A stretch of DNA of 64,000 nt from Arachidicoccus ginsenosidivorans (GTDB taxonomy: Bacteria > Bacteroidota > Bacteroidia > Chitinophagales > Chitinophagaceae), in contig NZ_CP042434.1 of assembly GCF_007971385.1 (NCBI RefSeq), positions 5,022,001 to 5,086,000 on the forward strand, given 5' to 3'. Made by a program: the position numbers and the translations under genes. Shown in pieces: positions 29,912 through 40,656 of the stretch (its first letter is position 1; each line of letters starts with the position of its first letter). The notes beneath the pieces are model-generated. The model searched no databases and was not told the DNA's origin. It saw nothing but the letters and a program-made list of their open reading frames with translations.

Positions 29912-32434
29912 ATGCGTAACAACAATGCCGCTGGCAATAATAAAGACAAAAACCCTAACAATAAAAGTAATAGTAATAGTAATAACAGAAGTAATTACCA
30001 GGCCGAAGATATTGAAAATAAACCCTTCGATCAATGCTCACATACGGCAACCACCACAACCAGAAGAGAATTTTTAAAAAATGCAGCCATCCTCTCTGGA
30101 GCAGCTGGTCTAACAAGTGTGTTGCCTTTTTCAATACAAAAAGCCATGGCCATCAATGCGGATAAAAACACGACATTTTATGACGCAGAGCATATTGTTT
30201 TACTCATGCAGGAAAATAGGTCTTTTGATCATATATTCGGCTCCATGAAAGGCGTACGGGGATTTAATGACCCCAGAGCTAAACGTCTGCCATCTGGTGA
30301 CAAAGTCTGGATTCAGCGGGATAAGGACGGGAGGGCATTCCCACCTTTCCATATCGATATTCAGAAAACCAAAGTTACCTGGCAAGGAGGCCTGGCACAT
30401 AGCTGGAAGGACCAGTCCTTGGCTAGAAATGATGGAAAATATGACCAGTGGATCCCCCAGAAATCAGCCATGACAATGGGGCATTACCAAAGAGAGGATG
30501 TACCTTTTTATTATGCCATGGCGGATGCCTTTACACTTTGCGATCATAATTTTTGTTCGTCGCTAACAGGAACAACGCCCAACCGCTTGTTTTTTTGGAC
30601 AGGTAATATACGCCCTGATCTTTCTGATAGTTCAGTACCAGCGGTGGAGAATTATTTTGCCGAATCCAGGGACAATGCCTACGTCGATTGGAGTACATTT
30701 CCTGAATTATTGGAAGACAGTCAGGTCAGCTGGAAAATCTATCAAAATGAGCTCTGGACGGTTAATCTACAACCTGATAAACGGGATTACTGGTTGGGCA
30801 ATTATGGAGATAATGCCATTGAATACGTTAAACGTCATAATGTCAAGCTATCCGCTTATTTTAGAAAGAATGGAGACCATACGGTAAAACCAGCCCTGAG
30901 TGCCGCTGAAGTAGTGTCCAAATTTAATAAATTGTCTGCCAAGGGTAAAAATCTGGTAAATAAAGCTTTTACCACCAATATTGACGAGAAAGGCGATTAC
31001 CTCAAACTAACCGATTTTACCTATACGGATGATAAAGGAAAGAAATGGACCATAGAAATCCCGAAAAACGATATATTTAAACAATTCAGGCAGGATGTTC
31101 AAACCGGCGAGCTACCTACCGTTTCCTGGCTGGTAGCACCGCAAAGCTTTTCTGATCATACCAGTACACCCCTCTATGGCACTTGGTATGTGTCGCAGGT
31201 ACTGGATATTCTGACGCAGAATCCAGAAGTCTGGAAGAAAACCATCTTTATTCTGAATTATGATGAAAATGATGGTTATTATGACCATCTTCCACCCTTT
31301 GTCGTACCCAGACCAGGTGATCCATTAGCTGGCAAAGTCAGTCCAGGTATCGATACTTGGGCGGATTATCATAAAAAAGACGACCTGCCCATAGGATTAG
31401 GCTACCGTGTTCCTATGATCATCGCCTCCCCCTGGAGTAAGGGCGGATTTGTCAATTCTCAAATTTCAGATCATACGTCCATTTTGATGTTTTTGGAGAA
31501 CTTTTTACATAGAAAAACAGGAAAACAAATAAAGAGTCCACATGTCAGTACATGGCGAAGAGCAGTATGCAGTGATCTGAGTTCAGCTTTCCGTCCTTAC
31601 CGGGGAGAGAAAATACCGCTGCCAGATTTTCTGGATAAAGACGCTTCCATAATCCGGATACAAAATGCCCGCAATAAACCCAAGCAGTTGATACCTGATC
31701 CGCTTACAGATAAGGAGATTGAACTGATTAATCGTCTACCCAGCTTTGATCCCAAATGTGCAGCATTTATGCCCACACAGGAAAAAGGCATTCGGCCAGC
31801 CTGCGCTTTGCCCCATCAATACATAGTGGAAGGGAATTTTAAGCCCAATGACAAGGTTATTCAGCTCAAGTTAGGGGTTGAAAGCTTACCAGGAACCCCA
31901 AATGAACATACTAAAGGTGGCGCCTTTAAAATGTATACTACTGGCGTCTTCAATAAAGAAAAAGGGAAAACCTGGCATTACGCTACTGGAGCAGACATGA
32001 CTGTGGAAGATGAAATTGACATCAATAGATTTGAAGATCAGCAGTATGACCTGCATATCGACGGTCCCAATGGATTTTACAGAGGCCTAGCAGGGGGTGC
32101 AAATGACCCTCATTTGGAAGTTCAGTGTCTGTACGAGAAAAAATCAAAAGGATTTACAGGAGATATAGAACTGGTTCTGCGCAACGCTAGTAATAAAGCG
32201 CTAGAAATCCGCTTAAAGGACAATGCCTATAAAACAAAAGATTACGAACTGACACTTGCGGCTGGGTCAGAGAAGAAAGTCGGTATCTCCCTGAAAAAGC
32301 AATACGGTTGGTATGACTTTTCGGTGTTCATTAAAAATGAAGAACTTTATCTTAGAAGATATGCGGGGCATGTTGAAACCGGCAAACCTTCCATGACAGA
32401 TCCGTTTATGGGTGGCATTATTGAAGGATCATAA
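29912..32434 (+). CDS. Phosphocholine-specific phospholipase C (Tat-exported phosphoesterase)
   Basis: Secreted enzyme predicted to hydrolyse phosphatidylcholine or sphingomyelin to phosphocholine and a lipid. It has a twin-arginine signal (T-T-R-R-E-F-L-K at about residues 49-56, then AAILSGAAGLTSVLPFS). The catalytic phosphoesterase domain (PF04185 type) includes the nucleophile region ENRSFDHIFGSM and the metal motif NYDENDGYYDHLPPFVVP. The C-terminal beta-domains typical of bacterial phosphocholine-specific PLC include EVQCLYEKKSKGFTGDIEL and DFSVFIKNEELYLRRYAGHVETG. At 840 residues it is full length. The N-terminus before the arginines is unusual: about 50 residues rich in Asn and Ser, encoded by short AAT/AGT repeats. 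It is followed by a strong terminator. Phosphate or choline scavenging is inferred. Confidence 0.9.
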   Translation: MRNNNAAGNNKDKNPNNKSNSNSNNRSNYQAEDIENKPFDQCSHTATTTTRREFLKNAAILSGAAGLTSVLPFSIQKAMAINADKNTTFYDAEHIVLLMQENRSFDHIFGSMKGVRGFNDPRAKRLPSGDKVWIQRDKDGRAFPPFHIDIQKTKVTWQGGLAHSWKDQSLARNDGKYDQWIPQKSAMTMGHYQREDVPFYYAMADAFTLCDHNFCSSLTGTTPNRLFFWTGNIRPDLSDSSVPAVENYFAESRDNAYVDWSTFPELLEDSQVSWKIYQNELWTVNLQPDKRDYWLGNYGDNAIEYVKRHNVKLSAYFRKNGDHTVKPALSAAEVVSKFNKLSAKGKNLVNKAFTTNIDEKGDYLKLTDFTYTDDKGKKWTIEIPKNDIFKQFRQDVQTGELPTVSWLVAPQSFSDHTSTPLYGTWYVSQVLDILTQNPEVWKKTIFILNYDENDGYYDHLPPFVVPRPGDPLAGKVSPGIDTWADYHKKDDLPIGLGYRVPMIIASPWSKGGFVNSQISDHTSILMFLENFLHRKTGKQIKSPHVSTWRRAVCSDLSSAFRPYRGEKIPLPDFLDKDASIIRIQNARNKPKQLIPDPLTDKEIELINRLPSFDPKCAAFMPTQEKGIRPACALPHQYIVEGNFKPNDKVIQLKLGVESLPGTPNEHTKGGAFKMYTTGVFNKEKGKTWHYATGADMTVEDEIDINRFEDQQYDLHIDGPNGFYRGLAGGANDPHLEVQCLYEKKSKGFTGDIELVLRNASNKALEIRLKDNAYKTKDYELTLAAGSEKKVGISLKKQYGWYDFSVFIKNEELYLRRYAGHVETGKPSMTDPFMGGIIEGS

Positions 32435-32489
32435 GGGTAAATGTTTATCTTTATCTGGCCAGTTTAGATGGCACGCCTAATAAGTCCCG

Positions 32490-32547
32490 AAAATATCCCC
32501 TGAAAGTGATCATTATAATTAAAAATGCTCACTTCAGGGGATATTTT
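32490..32547. terminator. Rho-independent terminator after phospholipase C
   Basis: The arms at 32490-32509 and 32529-32547 are complementary over 19 bases with a single bulged A. They begin with an A-run and end in TTTT, so the structure can work on either strand. It lies 56 bases after the phospholipase C stop codon. Confidence 0.8.
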
Positions 32548-32806
32548 ACAATGTCAAGGCTCCAAAAAAGGTATTTGAAATGGTAATTTCCTATTATACC
32601 TACAAATACTTTTTAGTAAATACAGCGAGAATAGCGCATTTCCCAAGTTTTAACTTCGAGCGTCAAAATTCAACAAAAACGAAGTATTCCATCATGAAAC
32701 AATGTGGTAATTTTACTTTCCAATCAGCAATTAAAAATTTTGAACCTAAATTTAAATAGGTGTACGCTCCAACGATAGTATCACTCGCTCAAGTAAAATC
32801 CATTCT

Positions 32807-33184
32807 ATGAAAATTAAATTCCTGGCTCGCCGACTTTTATTACTGTTCGTTCTTTCCATCTGCGCACAGTTTGTTATGGCCTCTGGCCTCCAATCGGAAC
32901 AGTATTCAATAAATATAAGTAAAATAAGTATGGTGGCAGGCTGGATAGGAACCGTTTTATATATTTTGGCTTATTTGTTACTTTGCCTTGGAAAATTAAC
33001 TGCCGGCAGTAAATGCTACCACCTACTCAATATATTGGGGGCACTCGGCTTGATAATCAATGCGGCAGATATGAAGGACTATCCCAGTTTTGTGGTGAAT
33101 ATTATCTGGATGATTATAGCTGGAATTACATTGTGGTTATTAATTAAGAAAGGAATGGCTACAGGAGAAACTTCCAAAACTTGA
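32807..33184 (+). CDS. CBU_0592-like small membrane protein
   Basis: A 125-residue protein. A signal peptide or first membrane helix (ARRLLLLFVLSICAQFVMA) is followed by three hydrophobic segments: WIGTVLYILAYLLLCLG, YHLLNILGALGLIINA and VNIIWMIIAGITLWLLI. The order GW-IG-AY-LL, Y-LLN-GA-GL, P-S-VN--W is the pattern of the CBU_0592 family of small bacterial membrane proteins, whose function is unknown. It is a single gene with terminators or long gaps on both sides. Confidence 0.75.
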   Translation: MKIKFLARRLLLLFVLSICAQFVMASGLQSEQYSINISKISMVAGWIGTVLYILAYLLLCLGKLTAGSKCYHLLNILGALGLIINAADMKDYPSFVVNIIWMIIAGITLWLLIKKGMATGETSKT

Positions 33185-33558
33185 CACCAGGCAATAATAA
33201 AAGAAATTTTCATTGATAACGCTTAAGTCACAGACATTCAGTCGACAAGGTGCATAAGCGTTGTCGCTATCACACTTGCAAAACTAAATGCTAACTGTTA
33301 TAACTTTGATTATTATAGAAAATTATCTTTTGCGGAATTTATTCCCTTGATTGAAATTACAACACTTCAAAATAAAATTGAATCCAATCTTTTTATAATT
33401 TTTCTTTACGCACGAATATACTATCCGCTAACTTATCTGTTAATCAGGGCTATTTGAGTAATCGATGATAATTATCCGCAATCAAATGCATAATATTTTT
33501 AGAATTAGTAAGTATTTTTCCATTAACTTCACTTTACCAATTAGGTAATAATTATCCG
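33185..33558. other. Intergenic region upstream of the ECF sigma operon
   Basis: About 370 AT-rich bases. An inverted repeat aacgctta/taagcgtt lies near 33222-33265 with a loop of about 30 bases; I see no clear purpose for it. The region presumably holds the promoter of the sigma-FecR-SusCD operon. Confidence 0.4.
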
Positions 33559-34166
33559 ATGCAAGTATATCCGTCCTATTCAAATGATCAGCTTTTTGAG
33601 TTGCTTAAATGCAGCGACGAAGGTGCTTTTGCTGAGATCTTTGCTCGGTATGACAGTCGGATCTACGCATTTATCTTAAAAATGGTCAAAGATCAAAGTA
33701 TCGCCAGTGATGTAACACAGGAGGTATTTATAAGAATCTGGACCAAACGTAATCTATTGCAAGAGGTGCGTAATATGGAAGCCTATATTTTTACCATCGC
33801 TACTAACCTCACTTTAAACCAACTTAAAAAGCGTTTAAGAGAACGCCAGATACGGGATGAACTCCAAATGCAATGGCGCCATAATAAAGCAAGTAATGCA
33901 GATAATCTCTTACTATTACATGACTGTGAATCTTTGGTTGCTACTATAGTTGAGCAACTTCCCCCCAACAAAAACGTATTTATAGCCTTAGCCGGGAAGA
34001 AGGACTGAATTATGAGGAAATATCACAGCGAATAAATATCTCTCCTAATACAGTTCGCAATCATTTAGTGAAGGCATTGCATACCATCCGAATCTTTATA
34101 GAAAAACAAGGTCAGATTCCGCACATTTTACTGCTACTTTATTATTTCCATCAAAATAATCACTAG
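33559..34166 (+). CDS. ECF RNA polymerase sigma factor (FecI-like), one frameshift
   Basis: Sigma factor of the trans-envelope signalling type. Region 2 reads ASDVTQEVFIRIWTKRNLLQEVRNMEAYIFTIATNL. Region 4 is lost from the first frame, which ends at 34008 with NKNVFIALAGKKD. Adding one C to the C6 run at 33961-33966 gives LPPQQKRIYSLSREEGLNYEEISQRINISPNTVRNHLVKALHTIR, a textbook region 4, ending at the TAG at 34166. The reconstructed protein has about 202 residues, the normal size. A FecR anti-sigma gene starts 55 bases downstream, followed by an STN-type SusC. Together these form the classical sensor chain in which ligand binding at the receptor releases the sigma factor. Confidence 0.88.
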
Positions 34167-34221
34167 CGGACTAGTTCAACCTTTTATTTGAGTTGTCTAC
34201 TTGTTGAAACAGGCAGATAAC

Positions 34222-35390
34222 ATGAGTAATAAAGAGCGAATAGAGTATCTTTTACAACGCTACAGCGAAGAAAAGGCCACGCAGGATGAGTTAGAAGAGC
34301 TAAGTTCCAGATTAAATAATCCATTGGAAGAACAGCTCGCTAATGAGTGGTTATATAATCAGCTACAGCAACAGCAATCAATTTCTGCCACAGATTTTGA
34401 CAAAAACAGGCTGGAATCAATCTTGCGACAGATTCATCAGCAAGATGTTACGACAAAAAAACGTACAGGTTTAAACGGTGGTGGCCAGCTGCGGCAGCTG
34501 CGCTGATTTTAGCTTTTGCGGCACTTTACAAATTTATTCCCAATCATTCATATTCAAGTAGCAATGCTGAAAATATTGTGCACTCTGTAATTATGCCCGG
34601 ACATACAGGAGCCGTGTTGCACCTTTCCAACGGTCATAAAATCCTACTGGACAGTCTTCAAAACGGCGCCTTAACTACACAGGGAAACATAAAAGTGATT
34701 AAGAAAAATGGCGCGCTTGAATACATTGGCAATTCTGATAAGTTGATATATAACACCATTACGACCAATCGAGGACGCCAATGGGCGCTCACCTTGGCAG
34801 ATGGTACCAAAGTGTGGCTTAATGCAGAGAGTTCTATTCGTTATCCCTTATCTTTCAATGGAAAAGAAAGAATTGTTGAAATTACCGGGGAAGCTTATTT
34901 TGAAGTGGTTCATAATAAAAAGCATCCATTCAAGGTTCGGGTTAAAAATCAGGTTGTAGAAGATTTAGGAACGACCTTTAATATAAATGCCTATAAAGCG
35001 GACGTCACTACTACGCTATTAAGTGGATCATTGCGCGTTAATCTTGCAGATAGATCTGCATTACTAAAACCAGGTCAACAGGCCCAGGTAGGCGAGTTTA
35101 TTCATTTAAAATATGGGGTAAATACAGAAGCAATTACCGCCTGGAAAAATGGATTGTTTCAATTTGATCGTGCAAATCTACAAACCATCATGGAACAGAT
35201 TAGCAGATGGTATAATGTAAGCGTGGTTTATAACGGACAGCCAAGTATTCGGGAATTTTCGGGTAAAATCCCTCGCAATACGCCCCTATCTGATGTTTTA
35301 ATGATATTAAAGCAGTTGGGAGTTCATTTCGAGGTGGAGGGCGAAAAGGTAGGGTCAGGTTTGGCTGGTAAAATTGTGGTGTCACCTTAG
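34222..35390 (+). CDS. FecR family anti-sigma factor, one frameshift
   Basis: Inner-membrane anti-sigma factor that transmits the signal from the SusC STN domain to the ECF sigma factor. The cytoplasmic part (MSNKERIEYLLQRYSEEKATQDELEEL) is followed, after a frame break, by a transmembrane segment (RWWPAAAAALILAFAALYKF) and a periplasmic FecR domain (GRQWALTLADGTKVWLNAESSIRYPLSF ... GEAYFEVVHNKKHPFKV). The C-terminal DUF4974 region is LQTIMEQISRWYNVSVVYNG. The break is at the T run near 34470, where one extra T gives TGFKRWWPAAAA. I chose the ATG at 34222; an in-frame TTG lies at 34201. The reconstructed length of about 390 residues is normal. Confidence 0.9.
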
Positions 35391-35424
35391 CCACGTAGAA
35401 AAAAGGGAATTTATCCAATAAAAA

Positions 35425-35452
35425 GCCGAAAGTGAGCTCAAGCACCTTCGGC
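35425..35452. repeat. Intergenic hairpin between fecR and susC
   Basis: The arms gccgaaagtg and caccttcggc pair over ten bases with one mismatch and an eight-base loop. There is no T-run after it, so it is more likely a processing or partial attenuation signal within the operon than a terminator. Confidence 0.4.
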
Positions 35453-35519
35453 ATGTCTGGATTATTCAATAAATAAATTTTTAGGAAGATTCATTGTTTC
35501 ACCCAAACACAACAAAAGT

Positions 35520-38500
35520 ATGCTTTTCACACTTTTTGGCAAAAAATTCGAGCCTAAATCAGGCTCGAGGCTTGTCACAATTAACAAAAACTGGCTAAAA
35601 ATGAAATTAACAGCCTTTTTTTTGACGATCGTATGCCTGCAGGTCTCCGCCAGTAGCGTGGGTCAGAAAATTACGATTTCGGAAAAAACAACTCCTTTGA
35701 GGAAGTTGTATCCAAGATAGAAAAGGCAAGCGGCTGTAATTTCTTTTATGATCAGTCATCCCTTAAGCTGGCCGTTTCTCCAGTAACGATTAGTGTAAAA
35801 AATGCCAGCCTGGACAGGGTCTTGCAGCAACTATTTAAAGATCAACCCCGGTTGACATATTCGATTATTGGCAAAGTCGTCCTTATAAAGAAAAAGCCCG
35901 AATTAATAAATCCTGGCAGTCTAAGCAGGGTCTCTATTTCTCCGAGAATACCCAACAAACAAATCCTTGTGCACGTAACGGATTCCGCAGGTACTGCCAT
36001 GGAGAATGCCAGTGTACAGATAGAAGGAACCAAATTAGGCGGTAAAACCAATGAAGATGGCAATATATCTTTCACAAATGTGCCTGATGATGCGTTTTTA
36101 CTTGTTTCATATGTCGGCTATAAAACCCAGCGAATTGCTTTAAATGACAGGACGCAAATAAATGTACAGTTGCGGGCAACCTCTTATGATCTGGCCGATT
36201 TTGTGGTGGTTGGATATGGTGTGCAGAAAAAGGAAACACTCACGGGATCTGTTGTAGCAGTTAAGGGTTCAGAAATTGTAAAAAGCCCGGCTGTAAATAT
36301 CGCAACTTCGCTTGCAGGTCGCTTGTCGGGTGTTATTATCAATAGCCGATCAGGGGAACCTGGTCGCGATAATCCATCTATTAGCATTCGAGGCAGAAGC
36401 ACCACAGGTGACGGTTCAGCACTGGTTATTATAGATGGCGTCGAAAGAAGCGGCCTGGGACAGCTCAATCCCAACGACATTGAAAGTATCTCCGTATTAA
36501 AAGACGCCTCAGCTGCCATCTACGGTGCCCGGGCAGCCAACGGCGTGATCCTGGTGACAACCAAGCGAGGTATTGCCGGCGCGGCACCACGCGTTAACCT
36601 GAGTTTTAACCAAGGTATCACTCAACCGACCCGCAATCCAATTATGGCAGATTCTTATACCTTTGGCAAAGTCTATAATGAAATAGAAGTCGGCGAAGGC
36701 AGAGATCCAAGATACACGGACGCCGAACTTCAAAAATACAAAGACGGATCGGATCCCAATTATCCGAATACAGATTGGTATGGCTTTATCGTTAAGGATT
36801 GGACTACTCAGCATAGAACTAACCTGTCTGTCAGTGGTGGCAAAAATGGGACGACCTATTACCTGTCTTTGGGAGAAGTGTTGCAAAATGGCCAATATAA
36901 AGGTGGAACTGAAAAGATAAAACAATATAATATTCGCTCAAATATCGATGTACAGATTACGAATAATTTTCTATAGGAATGAATCTATCGGGTCGTTTTG
37001 ACGACAATCATTTTCCCTTCCAGGGGCGAACAATCTAAACAGCCATATCTTTTTGTATCAACCTAACTGGCAACCTTACTGGCCTGGCACCAATTTCCCA
37101 CAACCCAACAGGGGAAATGAAAGTATTTTAAATTGGGTAAATGACAATAACGGATACCAGAAAGTTAGCACCAATACTTTTCAGACTACGCTGTTTTTTA
37201 ATTGGAAATTGCCTTGGATAAAAGGATTGTCCTTTGATGGTAGTGGTAGTTATGATCCGCACAGTGTATTCACCAAGACCTTTCAGACACCTACATATGT
37301 ATATTACAAGGATCCGGCCACTGGTGTGTATACCAAAGGACGTTCTGGTACGGGAGCAGACCTGGCCAGTTTGAGTGACCAAAATGACCTTGGCTCTTTA
37401 TTTTATCTGGTAGGAAAGCTAAGTTATAATAGAAAATTTGGTAAGCATAACATAAAAGTGCTACTTGGGTATGAGCAACAGACAATCAATAGCAATTGGG
37501 ATTATGCCTATCGAAGTGACTTTGTTTCAACTGTATTACCTGAGATATCTGCCGGTAGCAGTGATAAAAGTAAACAAAGTAATGACGGATCAGCCTCTCA
37601 AGGGGCGCGGAAAAACTATTTCGGAAGGATTAATTATGATTTTGAGGGCAAATACCTAGCTGAATTTACCATGCGGCGCGATGGTTCTCCAAAGTTTGCA
37701 GCGACAAGAAGATGGGGCAACTTTCCGAGTGCTTCTGCTGGCTGGAGGATCTCAGAGGAAAAGTTTATGAAAAAATTCAATTTTATCAACGATTTGAAGA
37801 TCCGGGGTTCTTACGGTATTATGGGCAATGACAAAGTCGCCGATTTCCAATACGTAACCACCTACGGTTTTGGCAGTAACTATGTTATTGGTGGCAAAGA
37901 TGTCACGGGGTTGGTTCAAACGGGTGTTCCTAATCCTGACATAACTTGGGAAAGAGCCAAAACAGGAAATTTAGGACTCGATGCAAAACTTTGGGATGGG
38001 GCGCTAGGTATTACTTTTGATTATTTTAAAACCAGAAGATCAGATATCCTCACTACCAGAAAAGCCGTCATTCCTGGCTATACAGGCCTCACACTCCCTG
38101 ACGAGAATGTCGGTATTGTTGACAATAGCGGTTTCGAATTGATATTAACACATGATAACAATCGTCGCAAATTAAAGTATCATTTTTCAGGGAACGTTGC
38201 CTTTGCCAGAAGTAAAGTTATTTTTAGCGATGAACAACCCGCTGCAGAGCCTTATCAGTTAGCTACAGGACGACCAATTGGTTCTGATTTATTTTACAAG
38301 GCCATAGGGATCTTTAAAGATAAGGCACAAATTGATGCCAGTCCGCATTACCTGAATGCGCGACCGGGCGATATTATCTATGAAGACGTCAACAAGGATG
38401 GCAATATTGACGCTCTGGATCAAATTCGTATTAACCAAACCAATGTGCCCGAGATTACATTTGGATTTACGGCAAACTTTACCTACAATAATTTTGACTT

Positions 38501-38924
38501 ATCCTTTTTACTTCAAGGACAGGCCAATGCAAAGCAGTATTTTGGAGGCTATTTTCCAGTCATGAGCTACTCACTGGGTAATTTTCTTCAGTGGCGAGCT
38601 ACTGATCGGTGGACGCCGGATCATACTGCGGCCACTATGCCACGTGCCAGCTATGAACTTTTCAACAATAACACTTCTAAATCAACACAGTGGCTCCTCG
38701 ATGCAGGGTTTCTACGGTTTAAAAATGTTGAACTTGGTTATAACTTACCTCAAAATACAGTAAAGCGAATCGGTATTCAGAATTTAAGGGTATCTGTCAG
38801 TGGCAGTAATCTGTTTATAATCTATGATCATATGAAGGATCTTGGTTTTGATCCTGAGACCTCAGACTACTGGTATTATCCACCGCAGCGCGTCATAAAT
38901 TTCGGAGTTGACTTAACCTTTTAA
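35520..38924 (+). CDS. STN-type SusC/RagA TonB-dependent receptor, three frameshifts
   Basis: Importer and signal transducer. It has a signal peptide (MKLTAFFLTIVCLQVSAS, from Met at 35601; the long start at 35520 gives a longer n-region) and then an STN secretin/TonB signalling domain. Next come a carboxypeptidase-regulatory-like domain, a plug with VVGYGVQKKETLTGSVV and IYGARAANGVILVTTKRG, and a barrel ending NFGVDLTF. The frame breaks at the A6 run at 35683-35688 (restored as SEKNNSFEEVVSKIEKASGC), at the T4 run at 36967-36970 (restored as NNFSIGMNLSGRFDDNHF) and near 37032 (restored as RTNLNSHIFLYQPNWQ). All fixes are single-base additions. Reconstructed length is about 1136 residues. The STN domain fits the adjacent FecR and ECF sigma genes. 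Confidence 0.9.
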
Positions 38925-38935
38925 ATTTAAAGAAA

Positions 38936-40559
38936 ATGAAACTTATAAAATATTTATTTATAATTGTTGTTGCATTTTCATCCTGCAACAAACTGGATTT
39001 GACACCACTGGATAAAATATCAGACACAGATACCTGGAATGATCCTGCACTTATCCAGCTCTATGTTAATGCATGCTATAATTCTTTGATGCACGGATTT
39101 CAGCAGGATCTATTGTCGGCCGCTTCAGACGACGCGTTTAACATCCACGATCCTGGAAACTTCGCACTGATTCAGAAGGGTGAGTTAACAGCTGATAACG
39201 TAACGGATGTCTCAAACAAAATAGATTACTTTGATTATGCTTACGGCTATATACGAACCATCAATATTTTTTTAGCAAGATAGATGCAGCACCAGGTGAT
39301 CAAAAATTTAAAAACAGTACGACAGGGGAGATGAAATTCATCCGAGCCTGGTTATATGCGAATCTGATCTGGCGATATGGCGATGTACCTCTTATTACAA
39401 AAGTATTTGGCTTGCATGATGATTTAAGATTACTAAGTCTTCCTATAATGACTGCGTCAAGTTTATTGTACAAGAGTTAGATGATGCCGCAAAACTACTG
39501 CCCCCGGATCAGCCTGAGGGAGAAAAGGGCCGGGCTTCCGCCAATGCCTGTTTGGCATTAAAATCCAGGGTATTGTTATATGCGGCCAGCGAACTAAATA
39601 ATCCAGATCATGATGATGCAAAATGGCAGGCTGCAGCAGATGCGGCAGCAGCGTTGCTAAATGTTGGATATGAACTAAATCCAGACTATCAACAGACGTT
39701 CCTGCAAGACAATAAGGAAATTATTTTTGCCCGTTATTTTACCCAAGCCAATAGTACAGATTTTAATCTTTGGCAAGGTCGTAACGGTTCTAATGGCTGG
39801 ATGTCTCAAAATCCGACCCAAAATATCGTTAATGCCTATGAAATGGCCGCAACTGGCAAACAGCCTTATGTTGTAAATACAGACGGATCTTTAACACTAA
39901 ATCCCGGTTCGGGCTATGACCCTCAGCATCCATATGCTGGCAGGGATCCACGTTTTGATGCATCAATTATTCATGATGGCTCCTTGTGGGCCGGAAGAGT
40001 AACCGAAACTTATCATGGTGGCATGGATTCGCCAGAAAGCGCCTCTGGTTACAACGCTTCTCTTACTTCTTACGGTTACAAAAAATTTCTAAACGAAGAG
40101 ATTCCTCCGTCTGGATCAACGGTGAAACCTACGAATCCATGGATATTTTTCAGGTATGCAGAAATCTTATTGAATTATGCGGAGGCTGAATTTGAATTAG
40201 GAAACGAAGCAACCGCTCGGAAGTATCTGAATATGGTAAGATCTCGCCCCAGCGTGCATTTGCCAGATGTAACGGATGTTGGCCCGGCGCTAAGGAGCCG
40301 CATACAAAATGAACGTCGTGTTGAACTTTCCTTTGAAGGACACCGTTTTTTTGATGTACGCAGGTGGAAAATTGCCAAGGTGGTTTTAAATCAGCCGTTG
40401 CTTAGAATGGATATCATTAAGGGGACAGATGGTACCAAGACATATACCATCAAGCAATTACAAGTAAGCAAGTTTTTAGACAAACATTACCTTATTCCTT
40501 TCCCACGTGCGGAAGTGGATAAGAGTCTGGGGACTTTAAAGCAGAACGCTGGCTACTAA
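38936..40559 (+). CDS. SusD/RagB family lipoprotein, two frameshifts
   Basis: Surface partner of the STN-SusC, starting 11 bases after it. The signal peptide MKLIKYLFIIVVAFSSC ends in the lipid-modified cysteine, and NKLDLTPLDKISDTDTWNDPALIQLYVNACYN is the typical SusD opening. The C-terminus has ERRVELSFEGHRFFDVRRWKIA and the ending YLIPFPRAEVDKSLGTLKQNAGY. The frame breaks at the T7 run at 39267-39273 (restored as FFSKIDAAPGDQKFKNSTTG) and at TTT 39423-39425 (restored as DDFKITKSSYNDCVKFIVQELDD). The bridging part contains KFIRAWLYANLIWRYGDVPLITKVFGL, the standard SusD helix. Reconstructed length is about 541 residues. Confidence 0.9.
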
Positions 40560-40584
40560 TTAGACTGATATCACTATGATTAAC

Positions 40585-40624
40585 TTAATTCCGTTCAGCC
40601 GCCTTTGCGGCCGAACGGAATTAA
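40585..40624. terminator. Strong hairpin after the ECF-linked SusCD operon
   Basis: Perfect 12-base arms (ttaattccgttc and gaacggaattaa) continue into a GC-rich inner stem (gccgc/gcggc). It lies between susD and the downstream araC gene. It ends in AT-rich sequence rather than a pure T-run, but the position and stability fit a terminator. Confidence 0.65.
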
Positions 40625-40656
40625 ACTTAAGATTTTAATGACTATTAAAGTTTTTA

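Noticed and set aside
33222..33265. Inverted repeat aacgctta/taagcgtt as a terminator
   Set aside because: The loop of about 30 bases is too long, and there is no T-run.
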